A DNA stretch of 64,000 bases from Gammaproteobacteria bacterium. GTDB taxonomy: Bacteria > Pseudomonadota > Gammaproteobacteria > Coxiellales > Coxiellaceae. The notes below the pieces were generated by a model that was not told where the DNA came from, made no database searches, and worked only from the letters and a program-made list of their open reading frames with translations. Positions 27,607-38,546 of this stretch are shown here, piece after piece. The position numbers and the translations under genes are program-made. The stretch is taken from the NCBI GenBank assembly GCA_030425685.1, contig JAUIAD010000002.1, positions 248,001 to 312,000 of the forward strand, given 5' to 3'. How positions within the stretch are numbered: position 1 is the first letter of the stretch; every line of letters begins with the position of its first letter.

Positions 27607-27777
27607 CTAGTAAGGCTGCCAAGATGAAGGTTGTTGCGACATACTATTATAATTATTAAATTGCTTTAACACTTCAACGCCACCACCATTAAATTGTGCA
27701 AGCATATGCGCGCCACTAGTATTAAACTCAGTAAGCACGCCCCCATTAGAGCACATTGACGCGGAATGATTAAACAT
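27607..27777 (-). CDS. 56-residue peptide with three QFN/EFN repeats
   Basis: This is a short frame with a clear AGGAGGG ribosome site before the ATG. The peptide contains three about 11-residue repeats ending in EFN, QFN and QFN (GGVLTEFN, AHMLAQFN, GGVEVLKQFN) and a polar tail ending SSWQPY. It lies 84 bases after the 747-residue gene on the same strand, so it may share its transcript. No known family is recognised. The good ribosome site and the internal repeats favour a real gene over chance. Confidence 0.55.
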   Translation of the reverse strand: MFNHSASMCSNGGVLTEFNTSGAHMLAQFNGGGVEVLKQFNNYNSMSQQPSSWQPY

Positions 27778-27861
27778 AAATACCCTCCTAATTTGTTTTA
27801 AAAATATTTCAAATTCAGTTATAAAATCAAGCTAAAAAAACTTACCGTGTAGAGTTTGAAA

Positions 27862-30105
27862 CTACCGAGGATAAGCATTTCCAAATAGCCCCCTACCATT
27901 GCTGCGACTCTTACTCTGCTTAATACGCCTTCCATTTCCATCATATTCAACAGCAGGCACCCCACCTCCTTTAGGCACTCTAACCGCTGTTCGGCTTGCA
28001 CCTTGATCCCTATAACCCTCTGCAGGTTGCTTTGCAGGCGTATATGCGCGTGGATTTTCTGGAGTCCACGGCTTCGGCTGCGTATTTTCAACCTGCAATG
28101 CATTTGGTATTTGCTGCTCCGGCCTGGTACGCTTATAAAATACTGGCGTTGGGGCACCAGCACCTGGGTCAGCCGCACGACTAGCAGCTCTTAACCCTAC
28201 ACTGGTTAACAAAGTCCTTAGCACTCGATGCAATCCGACCATCGCCTCCTGACCTGTTACTCGATCAGCTTCACCCGAATTAAAAGTCTTAACCCAATCA
28301 GAAAATGCTACCCAGGCATCCCTTACAGACTCATCAACACCTAAGCTTTGAACCGCATCAAGCTCAAGCTTGCTCTTCGCTCCATCAAGAACACCATCCT
28401 TCCAGCTTGTTGACGCCTCTCCTCGTGACCTAAAACCATCTAATAGATCAGAGGCTGGATTTTCACCTTGAAACCTAGGCATAAAACCTGTTGTATTACC
28501 TACTACTGCTGTAGCACCTAATCTTCGAAGCCTTGGCTTACGAAAGTGTGTTCCTGTATGAGAATTAAATTCTGATAAACCAAGGATAGGGCAATCTTTC
28601 ATTATCCCCTTAACTTCATCGATACTTAATAATTGCTTATGCTCACCTTGCGCATCATAGCTTCTTTTATACATCGTTAAATAGGCCACAACATCTGGGC
28701 AAGTCATCATCTGAGACAAAAACCAATTAAACCATCTTTCTTTCATTTGCGCTTTAGTAAGGTGTAACTTAGCAAGCAACGTTTCATCACTAATAAATGC
28801 TGCTGCAGATTCACTAGCATCTACTAATGCATAAATAATTTCTTTTAAAGTGTCCGCACCTAAAGGAAGACCAGAAATTCTCATAGAGCCAAAATACGCT
28901 GTTATTATCGCGTGAATCAAACTCCAGGCTGCAGCAAATGTTGGCGTAAAGTTCGGCGTATCAAGCGTCTTACTAAGTTCACTATCGCCATTTAAAGACT
29001 TAATTTTTGTTTTAATCCCGTTGCTTGCTATATTTGCAAATAACGCATCTTCTGTCATTACAGGCCTATAAGCAACGTATTTTGCCTTAGCAATCTCTAC
29101 CGCTCTCATTTGCGCCTCGGTAAGTCCTTTAATTACAAATTGACTCGTGTTGTCAGTACTATCGCCATCTACTTCAACCTTTGATTGCAATAATGATAAA
29201 ATCTTCTCGCGTTTTACTGTATTACGCTGAAAGTTTGACAAGACACTATACATCTCACTGTTCTTTGACATATGTGCAAAACTACTCTTGATAATGCCGT
29301 CCATCGTTTTTTGATTAACCCATGCTGTTCCATCTGCATTATCAAATACACCACTTTTTAGATCCCTTGCACCATTTCTAGAATTAACATTTCCTGTTTG
29401 TAAAGATGCTAACGCATGATAAAAAAACCACTGCGGGTTTGTTTCATAAGCTTTATTTACACGTTCAGCTGCCTCATGCGACAAACCCGCTAATATTTGT
29501 TTTTGTGCATCTGCATCCACTGAAGACCCGCCCTGGACACCCCAAAGTGAACCAATACCCGGACAGCTTAATAATGCTTGCATTTCAGCTTCCGCTTGCT
29601 CGAACTTGATACGTTGATTTTGTTGGAATAAAGTGGGAGCGGCGGTAGCAAGATTATATCCTTCTAAACCAGTGATCCCATTTTCATCTGGCGCGCCATA
29701 GGTTAAAGGTGACATAACACCATTGCTCGCACTACCAAAAATACCAAAACCACCTGGTGGGCCATCACCAAACCCTCCGCCATACTGACTTCTAAATACT
29801 TCGTAACCACCACCTAATGGGTTTTGCAATATTTTATTGATCAAGCCAATATAACCACCACCAACGGGTATGGTCTTTAACCATGAAATAGAAATTGCAT
29901 AAGCAAGTTTTAAACCTGTAGCTACTTTTGCTGAACGCCTAGCATTCGAGGTTACTAAAGCACTAACTTCTGATACGGCTGTATTCAAATTAAAATCAAT
30001 TGTTTTCTGAATTTGCTTAATGCGCTCTGCTGCAAAAGCAACCTCATCGCCAGCACGAACTTTTGCCCCTTTGCCATCTTTACCTACTGTAATCCACTCA
30101 CCCAT
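27862..30105 (-). CDS. Orphan of the GVMSPL family (747 residues)
   Basis: A protein with no recognised catalytic domain. Near residue 85-105 it has a small hydrophobic stretch (SWLKTIPVGGGYIGLINK) followed by a Gly-rich loop and the motif FGSASNGVMSPL. The same order is found in the protein at 36603 (SIPFYGGFFALAYK, then FGSSANGVMSPL), so the two are paralogues. The middle is helical. The last ~100 residues are rich in Pro, Arg and Gly and look disordered. An AGAGG site lies 7 bases before the ATG. It is divergent from the RR2/HK5 operon. A secreted effector is possible, but nothing in the sequence proves it. Confidence 0.7.
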   Translation of the reverse strand: MGEWITVGKDGKGAKVRAGDEVAFAAERIKQIQKTIDFNLNTAVSEVSALVTSNARRSAKVATGLKLAYAISISWLKTIPVGGGYIGLINKILQNPLGGGYEVFRSQYGGGFGDGPPGGFGIFGSASNGVMSPLTYGAPDENGITGLEGYNLATAAPTLFQQNQRIKFEQAEAEMQALLSCPGIGSLWGVQGGSSVDADAQKQILAGLSHEAAERVNKAYETNPQWFFYHALASLQTGNVNSRNGARDLKSGVFDNADGTAWVNQKTMDGIIKSSFAHMSKNSEMYSVLSNFQRNTVKREKILSLLQSKVEVDGDSTDNTSQFVIKGLTEAQMRAVEIAKAKYVAYRPVMTEDALFANIASNGIKTKIKSLNGDSELSKTLDTPNFTPTFAAAWSLIHAIITAYFGSMRISGLPLGADTLKEIIYALVDASESAAAFISDETLLAKLHLTKAQMKERWFNWFLSQMMTCPDVVAYLTMYKRSYDAQGEHKQLLSIDEVKGIMKDCPILGLSEFNSHTGTHFRKPRLRRLGATAVVGNTTGFMPRFQGENPASDLLDGFRSRGEASTSWKDGVLDGAKSKLELDAVQSLGVDESVRDAWVAFSDWVKTFNSGEADRVTGQEAMVGLHRVLRTLLTSVGLRAASRAADPGAGAPTPVFYKRTRPEQQIPNALQVENTQPKPWTPENPRAYTPAKQPAEGYRDQGASRTAVRVPKGGGVPAVEYDGNGRRIKQSKSRSNGRGLFGNAYPR

Positions 30106-30440
30106 GTCTATACCTCTAGTTATTAAATTAATGATCTATCGATGCTATCTACAAAAAACAAAATTATCTTTTTAGCTCGCTCAAAGCCTTCCTTATGTAA
30201 TCTCTCCTATGTCAATATCTTGTTCGATTAAATATGCTTTTAGTATATCAGCGGACTATGTATGAATTTTGCATACATTGTGTAGCCGCCACAAACTATA
30301 ACCATATGATTATTATACGTATTAATGCTAATGTGGATCAGCACCACACATTGTGGCACCACTATTTCTTTACAGAATAGGCAGCATAGAAAATCAGTGT
30401 TATAATAAATTATTCAAAAAAATCACGGAAAATCAACAAG
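30106..30440. other. Divergent promoter region
   Basis: There are 335 bases between the GVMSPL-family gene and RR2. It contains two copies of ACATTGTG (30275-30282 and 30348-30355), the second inside the inverted repeat CCACA-CAT-TGTGG, and the RR2 promoter at 30398. The repeats are operator candidates. Confidence 0.4.
30398..30406 (+). promoter_or_regulatory. Extended -10 promoter of RR2/HK5
   Basis: TGTTATAAT is an exact extended -10 (TGn-TATAAT) 35 bases before the RR2 ATG. No good -35 lies at the right distance, which is usual for extended -10 promoters. Confidence 0.55.
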
Positions 30441-31178
30441 ATGGAAAGAACACTAAAAATACTAATTGTTGAAGATGATCTAGACCTATGCAGTACGCTA
30501 TCAAGCTTTTTACAGAAACATGATTGCACCACCCAAATAGCACATTCACATCAGGATATGGTGCAACAGCTCAAAGCAGAGCTGCCTGATTTAGTGATTC
30601 TTGATATCCGCCTTCCAGACTCGAAAAACGGTCTTGATATTTGCAAAGAGCTGCGTGAGCAATACACCTTCCCTATTATTATGCTCTCAGGATCAGAGGA
30701 TGATATTGATAAAGTTGTTGCCTTAGAACGAGGTGCTAATAATTTTTTAACAAAACCCATCAATCCACGCGTTTTGCTTGCATTTATTGAATCTGAGTTT
30801 CGCCAACCTAAAGAAAAAGCACCTAGTGCAAAGGTGACATCACAACAAAAATTACTGTGCTTTGGAAAATTTATCTTAAATACCACTCAATGCATTTTAA
30901 GTGTTGATAATGGCGAAGATATCCCGATTAGTCGTGCTGAATATAAGCTGCTATTAACGCTAGCAACAAACCCTAAACGCTTACTGACGCGCGACCGCTT
31001 GCTCGATATTATCAATGAGGAAAGCCAAGCCTTCGATCGTGTTATTGACTCGCTGATTAGCAGAGTACGCAAAAAAATTGAAGATAACGCCAAAAAGCCA
31101 AAAATTATTAAAACAATACGTGGCGCAGGCTATCTGTTTGATGCTGAGGTGACGGAGAAAAGTAAGGAAATAACATAA
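30441..31178 (+). CDS. OmpR/PhoB-family response regulator (RR2)
   Basis: A 245-residue regulator. The receiver domain has LIVEDD, the phosphoacceptor Asp in LVILD, Ser in MLSGS and Lys in LTKP. The winged-helix domain ends IKTIRGAGYLFD. It is closely similar to RR1 at 322-1071 across the receiver (GSEDD, KVVALE, GANNFLTKPINPRVL), so the two regulators may answer to related kinases. HK5 starts 10 bases after it, so the pair is one operon, transcribed from an extended -10 promoter. Confidence 0.95.
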   Translation: MERTLKILIVEDDLDLCSTLSSFLQKHDCTTQIAHSHQDMVQQLKAELPDLVILDIRLPDSKNGLDICKELREQYTFPIIMLSGSEDDIDKVVALERGANNFLTKPINPRVLLAFIESEFRQPKEKAPSAKVTSQQKLLCFGKFILNTTQCILSVDNGEDIPISRAEYKLLLTLATNPKRLLTRDRLLDIINEESQAFDRVIDSLISRVRKKIEDNAKKPKIIKTIRGAGYLFDAEVTEKSKEIT

Positions 31179-31188
31179 AAGGAACGCA

Positions 31189-33390
31189 ATGGCTAAGGAC
31201 AGCTTCGCTAATATTAATATTGAAAAATATTCGTGGAAAATTGTATGGCCGGCACTGCTCTTGCTAGCAGCCTATATTCTTATTCTCCGCTATTACCACA
31301 CCTACTTCACTATTATCTTCACTACCCTATTGTATGCTGTATTTTCGTTCTGCTGCCTTTTATTTGCGCGAAAGCTGGGACGATATCAACGTGCCGTTTT
31401 TTTAATTTTAGGCATCACGTCAATTATCTATATTATACGAAATATCCTAGCTGTAACTTATATTAATATGAACGTATACAACCCAAATCTACCGTGGGTT
31501 AATATTGTAGGACAGATTCTCTTTTTCACAGTTATTATTGGCCGCATTGCTGCTTGGGTTGTAATTTTAGCTGAACTAATGCGCTCAAAGCACAAATGCT
31601 TAATGTTCTTAACAGGCCTTCCTATCGTCTTAACTGCCTTATATGTACTGGCTTTCTATGCATATAATGGCGCTCAGTACGTTATCATCAACAACATTAC
31701 TTATAGCATGCTGTATTTTGGACACCTACAAATTATTTTTTATATTGTCCTAATCCTTTGCCTTTCATGCGCACGCAGCCCGGCGATAATTATTTTAATT
31801 TTAGGTTTTTTTACACACTTCTTTGCAGCTCAACTTATCCCTGTTTTAACCTGGCATACAATCTACAGCGGATATAACAGTTGGGCAATTACTCTTGTCT
31901 TGGCGAAATTACTAATGGTAGCCGGTGTTATTAGCTTACTAAATTCACATAACAATCGTCAAAACAATATCTGGTTTAACTCAGTAGATAGCGTAAGCTC
32001 ACAAGTTACACTGTGGGGAAACAGTATTGCCTCACTTCTTATTGCCCTACAAAGCACTTATCATTTTGACGTAAAATATTCCAAAACAATGTCACTTATA
32101 ATCTTCCAAGAAAAAGCAATTACCTTTGTCCCATTTATCATACTTTTTTCGCTAGCATCACTGCTATTTTCACGACTATTATCAAACCCATTTTCTCACA
32201 TAGCACAAACCGTTGATCAACTATCGGTTGAAAAAAATAAGAAGCAATCAAAGCCAATTAAAATTAAAGAATTTCGTATTATTGAACGATACATTGTCAG
32301 AATTCTAAATAAAATAAAACTTAAAACTAAAACCGAAGCAGTATTGCTTGATGAAACAAGCAAAATGGCGCACGATATTCGTTCACCTTTATCAGTATTA
32401 CAAATTCTCGGCGAAGAGATGAAAGACTTTTTTGAACCACAACAAAAAATAGTATTCCATCGCTCTTTGCAGCAAATTCAAATGACATCACAGAATTTTC
32501 TCAACACGTATCGCAACACTATTGATAATACTTCCACATTGAAGGGCGCTCATCAGCAAGAAATCTTTGTTGCTATATTGTTAGAGGAAACTATTAATGA
32601 AAAGAAAGTGCAGTATATTGACTCCACTATTGAATTTCATCAATCTATTGAAGACCAAGCATGGTTCTCGCTTATCTATGCAAACCCACAAAATTTTAAA
32701 CGTGTTCTATCTAATTTAATCAATAATGCTGTTGAGGCATCACTATCTAATTCAGCAACACAGATTGAATGTCGCTTAAGTTTAGCTAACAATAACATAC
32801 AGCTTGAAGTTATTGATCAAGGTTGTGGAATGACACCTAAGCAAATACAGCAGATTAAAATACGACAAGCAACAACGACTAAAAAGAAAGGCTCTGGCAT
32901 CGGTCTTAAATTCGTTACCGATAAAATCAAACAATGGAAGGGTGAATACGAGATAGAATCATCCGAAAACAAGGGCACCCGTTTTATCATCACCCTACCA
33001 CAGTGTTCGCTACCAAACTGGTTTGTAAGCACTTTGCCGCTCGCTGGCAAAGAAAAAATTGTTATTCTAGATGATGAAAAATACTATCATGAGCAATGGG
33101 AGAAAAGACTTCAAGATATTACTGCCACAGTAACACACTGCTATTCCTGCGCTGAGTTTATAAATGCATTACAACCTACAAAACAAGACACAACGCTTTA
33201 CCTTATTGATTATCAACTTGCCAGTGAATCACGTACCGGAATTGATATTATTTTACAAAACGAACTCAACACATATGCCATTCTGACCACCAATGCCTTT
33301 GGCGATAAAGCTGTACGGCAACAGTGCCAGCAAAATAACATAGCACTATTGCCAAAACCGCTTATTAAGTACGTTGCAGACAACCTGTAA
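31189..33390 (+). CDS. Membrane hybrid histidine kinase HK5, all motifs intact
   Basis: A 733-residue paralogue of HK1-HK4 and the only one with every motif. It has a multi-helix membrane domain (about 1-335) with QVTLWGNSIAS, a DHp box KMAHDIRSPLSVLQ, an N box SNLINNAVEA, G1 DQGCGM and G2 GSGIGLKFV. The C-terminal receiver has LDDEK, the Asp in YLIDYQ and Lys in LPKPL. AAGGAA precedes the ATG. It should autophosphorylate and pass phosphate through its own receiver or to RR2. As the full version it is the likely ancestor-type for the split pairs at 1-14 kb and may feed RR1 too. The signal is unknown. The 6-10 helix N-terminus is reminiscent of CqsS/LqsS-type sensors, but no specific match can be claimed. 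Confidence 0.93.
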   Translation: MAKDSFANINIEKYSWKIVWPALLLLAAYILILRYYHTYFTIIFTTLLYAVFSFCCLLFARKLGRYQRAVFLILGITSIIYIIRNILAVTYINMNVYNPNLPWVNIVGQILFFTVIIGRIAAWVVILAELMRSKHKCLMFLTGLPIVLTALYVLAFYAYNGAQYVIINNITYSMLYFGHLQIIFYIVLILCLSCARSPAIIILILGFFTHFFAAQLIPVLTWHTIYSGYNSWAITLVLAKLLMVAGVISLLNSHNNRQNNIWFNSVDSVSSQVTLWGNSIASLLIALQSTYHFDVKYSKTMSLIIFQEKAITFVPFIILFSLASLLFSRLLSNPFSHIAQTVDQLSVEKNKKQSKPIKIKEFRIIERYIVRILNKIKLKTKTEAVLLDETSKMAHDIRSPLSVLQILGEEMKDFFEPQQKIVFHRSLQQIQMTSQNFLNTYRNTIDNTSTLKGAHQQEIFVAILLEETINEKKVQYIDSTIEFHQSIEDQAWFSLIYANPQNFKRVLSNLINNAVEASLSNSATQIECRLSLANNNIQLEVIDQGCGMTPKQIQQIKIRQATTTKKKGSGIGLKFVTDKIKQWKGEYEIESSENKGTRFIITLPQCSLPNWFVSTLPLAGKEKIVILDDEKYYHEQWEKRLQDITATVTHCYSCAEFINALQPTKQDTTLYLIDYQLASESRTGIDIILQNELNTYAILTTNAFGDKAVRQQCQQNNIALLPKPLIKYVADNL

Positions 33391-33395
33391 AACGG

Positions 33396-33704
33396 CTAAA
33401 TCTCAATATCAAATGCCAACGCACCATTCATACCATCCTTTAACATCAACTTAAGCTTCTCCACCACCGCTTGGTGCGCAGGATGCGGTAAGTATTCGTC
33501 ACGTGCTTGCGGTGAAGCAAAATCCATCGTAAAACCGAAAGTAAAATCTTTGTTTAACCCTTCTGGGCTGGAATTCATACCAGCATTAAAATTTACAATG
33601 CCAGGTATCTTATCTTTAAGCCCCATAAGCTCATCTGCAAGCACCCCAATATCGTTTTCAGTCACTGAATCCTTAAATGCAAATAAAACAATATGTCTAA
33701 CCAT
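33396..33704 (-). CDS. Dabb (stress-responsive A/B barrel) domain protein
   Basis: A 102-residue protein covering one Dabb domain. The start VRHIVLFAFKDSVTE, the central GIVNFNAGMNSSPEGLNKDFTFGFTMDF and the HPAHQAVVEKL end are typical. Such proteins form dimeric ferredoxin-like barrels; some are stress proteins or small enzymes, and the function is usually unknown. AAAGGA lies at a good distance before the ATG. It converges on HK5 with only 5 bases between the stops. Confidence 0.9.
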   Translation of the reverse strand: MVRHIVLFAFKDSVTENDIGVLADELMGLKDKIPGIVNFNAGMNSSPEGLNKDFTFGFTMDFASPQARDEYLPHPAHQAVVEKLKLMLKDGMNGALAFDIEI

Positions 33705-33776
33705 AATTACAAAATCCTTTAACGACTAACCGAGGCCTAATTGTAGCAGAAACAAAGTCAGTACAGCAAAAGCAGC

Positions 33777-34625
33777 TTAGAAGCTAGGACAACTACTGAC
33801 ACGCTTAAGCTCAGCAGGGTGCTTTTCATATTTAGTGCTGCTATTAAATAAAGTAAACTTTAATTCATAGACCCTGGCAGATAGCGCATTAATTTCATGC
33901 TTTTTCTTGTTAAGCGAAGTAATGACTTTATGGTGATATCCCGCATAGGCAACTCCCGCAAGCAAGGAAAGGGTAACTATAACTAACCATGGCATAAACG
34001 CTGTAACCGATAATGTTGCCAAAATACTAACCCCCAGTGGCAGCAAAGAACCGGTTAAATAAAATGTTTCTAGTAATGTACTATTGAAAACGCCGCGCTT
34101 GAGATTTGTGTTCAATAGAGGTGCTTGTGATGATAAACTCACCGGCATCCTATTCACTTGAATGCCACGGTTGACTATCTCTCGGTTTAAAATACTAAAC
34201 TGTGCTTTTAACAATATTTCTTGAATACGCAGTGTCTGCTCATGCTTACTCATTCCATTTTTTATTTTATAAATAAAATAGGGTAGCGCCACCAACAGTG
34301 GAATAAAGTAAGCAAGCACCGCACAAGATGCGGCACTCATGGTAATAACCCCAACCCTTACCAATTCAGGCAGCGTCGCTGTTAATAGACCTGAGACCGT
34401 GCCATGGATGAAAATAGTATGTAAAAGTAACCGTGACCACTTATTGCTAAGCGGGTGTTCCTTTTTTATCGCTTCAATATCTATATCTTCTTCGTGCTTG
34501 TAGAGATAAGCAGTGACTTCATTTAAAAGTCGTTGCAGACCAGATTTGCTATCGTGCAATTCATGACATCTGGCAAAATAGCCATCTAAATCATCAATTC
34601 TATTGCGGATTAAAGCCAAGCCCAT
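33777..34625 (-). CDS. Membrane protein with four hydrophobic helices
   Basis: A 282-residue protein. The polar N-terminal ~75 residues are helical. Four hydrophobic segments follow, in two pairs (about residues 80-130 and 185-230), separated and followed by charged helices with coiled-coil character (KKKHEINALSARVYELKF). The ending is KRVSSCPSF. No family is recognised. Paired helices joined by helical soluble parts resemble SNARE-like or vacuole-membrane-inserting bacterial proteins, but this is only a likeness in layout. Confidence 0.65.
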   Translation of the reverse strand: MGLALIRNRIDDLDGYFARCHELHDSKSGLQRLLNEVTAYLYKHEEDIDIEAIKKEHPLSNKWSRLLLHTIFIHGTVSGLLTATLPELVRVGVITMSAASCAVLAYFIPLLVALPYFIYKIKNGMSKHEQTLRIQEILLKAQFSILNREIVNRGIQVNRMPVSLSSQAPLLNTNLKRGVFNSTLLETFYLTGSLLPLGVSILATLSVTAFMPWLVIVTLSLLAGVAYAGYHHKVITSLNKKKHEINALSARVYELKFTLFNSSTKYEKHPAELKRVSSCPSF

Positions 34626-34984
34626 GGTGAACTCTTACTTTATTGTTGGGGTTGCTTGCATGGTAATCTATATCTATTGAAAGTCAATTAAGGAGTAAAA
34701 AAATTCAATATTTTTTCTATAAGCGATGGGGTGTTAATAAGTGACTTTGTGTGACGGGTTTATAAAATGGTCTTAAACACTGTATTGCTGCGCCGTTTTT
34801 ACGCGGCGACGCAACGGGACGCGGTGGCACAGCGTTAAATAGAAAATCGTCGCGCCACCGCGTAAAAACGGCGCTGCTATCAATAGTAAAAACCACTCCA
34901 CTGATCCGTCACAAACAACACGAGTTAAACACCACGAGTTAAACACCACCAAATCACCCCACTCTTGACCAGTTCTTTTTCAAC
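34626..34984. other. Gene-free stretch with a GC-rich palindromic element
   Basis: There are 359 bases between two minus-strand genes. The main feature is the palindromic element at 34790-34874. A short direct repeat (CACGAGTTAAACACCA, twice at about 34919-34950) lies to its right. No protein gene is seen. Confidence 0.5.
34790..34874. repeat. GC-rich palindromic element
   Basis: GCGCCGTTTTTACGCGG (34790-34806) and CCGCGTAAAAACGGCGC (34858-34874) are perfect 17-base complements. Inside, GCGGTGGC also has an inverted partner GCCACCGC. The GC content is far above the surroundings. It looks like a member of a dispersed palindromic repeat family rather than a terminator, since no T run follows. 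Confidence 0.75.
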
Positions 34985-36461
<1,477 letters not shown>

Positions 36462-36538
36462 ACTATTCCTCCATAAATAATTACAGAGAACTAGAATAGC
36501 AAGGGAAGCTACATTAAGCTAGCATCATAGGATTATAT

Positions 36539-36577
36539 AAAAAACTATCTAGCGCTTGATAAGCAAGCGCTAGATAG
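36539..36577 (-). terminator. Rho-independent terminator after the 647-residue gene
   Basis: CTATCTAGCGCTTG (36545-36558) and CAAGCGCTAGATAG (36564-36577) form a perfect 14-base stem with a 5-base loop. On the minus strand a run of six T follows. It lies 25 bases beyond the stop at 36603. Confidence 0.9.
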
Positions 36578-36602
36578 CGTATGAAATTATTGGCAATCTA
36601 TC

Positions 36603-38546
36603 CTATATAGCCCGTAATTTCCGCAGCATATTGTGAATGGAAAGAAAATGCTGCTGCACTTCCGCTGGCAATGATACGCAATTCATCGCCGTGGACAGTG
36701 TTTGCATGTAGGTTCCCTCTACTCTTACAGCGCCACCAGCATTGCCTAAGGCTGCATTGGCTGCTTGTCCCGGTGCTTGCCCCAAAGCTTGTCCTGGAGC
36801 TTGCCCTGCTCCTCCCAGCCCTAGTCCTGGCGGAATCGCTGGCGCATTCTGTAACGCAATTTGATTTCTTCGCGCCTCTTGAATCTGCCCGATGATTCCA
36901 TTCCAAAACAACAGGCTCTTGCTATTGTTCTCACTATAGCAATCTGCACCATACTTACCTATAAGATCTCCTTCAACCCTCTGCGAGGCTTTCAAATGCT
37001 TAAACCCTTGCAAACCAGGAGGTACTGCATTCAAGTTTTTATCACCGCTATTAAATGGCAATACTGAAGTCAAATACGTATCAATAGCAGGATCTGTTTG
37101 CAACAATGTCTGCAAGGTATTATGTAACAATTCAGCTGCATTAGAGCGATAAGTATTTTCCGATACGCTATAAGTATGACAAAAATATTCCATTGCTGTA
37201 TTATAAGCATCACCAAATGCCCATAAAAAGAAAAGATAGCTACGCTGAGAAGGCAATTCATCACAAACAAATTGCTTATCAAAATAGGCTTCTAATATAG
37301 AATAAAATATTGAAACAGCGCATAAATAGCGTGCATACTTCTTTGACTCAAACGTTGTATTACAATTATAAATCACCTTAGGCAATACAACGCCCATCAA
37401 GCGGAACGGTGCCGTAATACCGATAGCTGCCATATTAATATTTTTATCTTGCGACATAGTCTCTCTTAATCTCTGCGTCTCAGCCTCCCTATCGATACTA
37501 CTTACGTTGTCGCGGATAATTTCAAACAAATGATGACTATATTTTTCCGCCAAGGTATTGCGCACCTCACTCTGGTAAGCAACAATCAACGCTTTCTCAC
37601 ACTCTACGCGGTAAATAGTTTCTGCATCAAGCAAGTCATGCTGGACATTATGGCGATCATTCCATTGAAAGCCAGGGTTATAATGAGGGCGCGTATAGTT
37701 TGATAACACAATATGCATATTACTATAGTGAGATGATTTTTTGTAAGTCTTGTCTATGCCAGCTTCCATGTCTTGACTATTTGCTAAACGTGGACCACCG
37801 TGATCTCCAACCATTTTGAAAACACCATATTCAAGATCATCTTTACCCTGATGCTTACCGCGCATACTGGCGACGCACTTCGCCATGGTATACCAAATCC
37901 AATCGTCCTCTGGCTTCTCTGCCAACTTTGATAACACTTGCTTTCTCCATCCAGTGTAAACTAGATTCATATTTTCCTGTTCAATTTTAAATTTAACATC
38001 TGATGAACTGGCAGACATATCTTCGCCATAATTAACCTTATAAAGCGCTCCGGTATTCACCATATCACTAATATCACTTTCAAGCTGCTCCATGCGCAAG
38101 CGCGTTGAACCATTAAACGCACTGACACGGCCATTAGCATAATTAAAATTCTCATCGCCTGGACCCAGTGGACTCATCACGCCGTTAGCTGAACTGCCAA
38201 ACAAGTTCCATGCAGAACCGTTCATCGAGCCTGTTCCATAGCTGGTACGTGCGACATTATGCAATCCTTTAATTGGATCCTTTAGCACTTTATAAGCTAG
38301 TGCAAAGAAACCACCATAGAAAGGTATTGATTGCAGTCCCGCCCAAACAAGATCACTCAGCGCCTCTTGCATCTTTGCCCAACGCTTTGACTTTCTGCTA
38401 TCACGTGTAAAGGCTGTTAGCACCTTGCGTTGCGTTCTTCCCATGCGCTCCTTTAGCGCTAAGTTTCCTTCCTCAATCTGCTGAAGATTTTCTCGTAATG
38501 CATTTGTTGTCTGTAAGGCTCTGTTCGGTGGTGTGTACAGTCTCAT
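36603..38546 (-). CDS. Orphan of the GVMSPL family (647 residues)
   Basis: A paralogue of the protein at 27862. A basic helical N-terminus is followed by the short hydrophobic piece SIPFYGGFFALAYKVLKDPI and by FGSSANGVMSPL around residue 110. The middle is helical, with a hydrophobic Cys/Tyr-rich section near 395-470. Near residue 590 there is a run of GQAP/GQAL repeats, then a helical end. No enzyme motif is seen. A strong terminator follows on its strand. It opens the block of large orphan genes. The ribosome site is weak (GGGAAC). Confidence 0.7.
   Translation of the reverse strand: MRLYTPPNRALQTTNALRENLQQIEEGNLALKERMGRTQRKVLTAFTRDSRKSKRWAKMQEALSDLVWAGLQSIPFYGGFFALAYKVLKDPIKGLHNVARTSYGTGSMNGSAWNLFGSSANGVMSPLGPGDENFNYANGRVSAFNGSTRLRMEQLESDISDMVNTGALYKVNYGEDMSASSSDVKFKIEQENMNLVYTGWRKQVLSKLAEKPEDDWIWYTMAKCVASMRGKHQGKDDLEYGVFKMVGDHGGPRLANSQDMEAGIDKTYKKSSHYSNMHIVLSNYTRPHYNPGFQWNDRHNVQHDLLDAETIYRVECEKALIVAYQSEVRNTLAEKYSHHLFEIIRDNVSSIDREAETQRLRETMSQDKNINMAAIGITAPFRLMGVVLPKVIYNCNTTFESKKYARYLCAVSIFYSILEAYFDKQFVCDELPSQRSYLFFLWAFGDAYNTAMEYFCHTYSVSENTYRSNAAELLHNTLQTLLQTDPAIDTYLTSVLPFNSGDKNLNAVPPGLQGFKHLKASQRVEGDLIGKYGADCYSENNSKSLLFWNGIIGQIQEARRNQIALQNAPAIPPGLGLGGAGQAPGQALGQAPGQAANAALGNAGGAVRVEGTYMQTLSTAMNCVSLPAEVQQHFLSIHNMLRKLRAI
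36762..36810 (-). repeat. 12-base repeats encoding GQAP/GQAL
   Basis: About four copies of a degenerate 12-base unit encode Gly-Gln-Ala-Pro/Leu in the tail of the 647-residue protein. They are probably a flexible linker. Confidence 0.6.

Noticed and set aside
1183..33390. Naming the kinases as CqsS or LqsS quorum sensors
   Set aside because: Only the general layout (several helices, kinase, receiver) agrees. No autoinducer synthase is present and no specific sequence match could be claimed.
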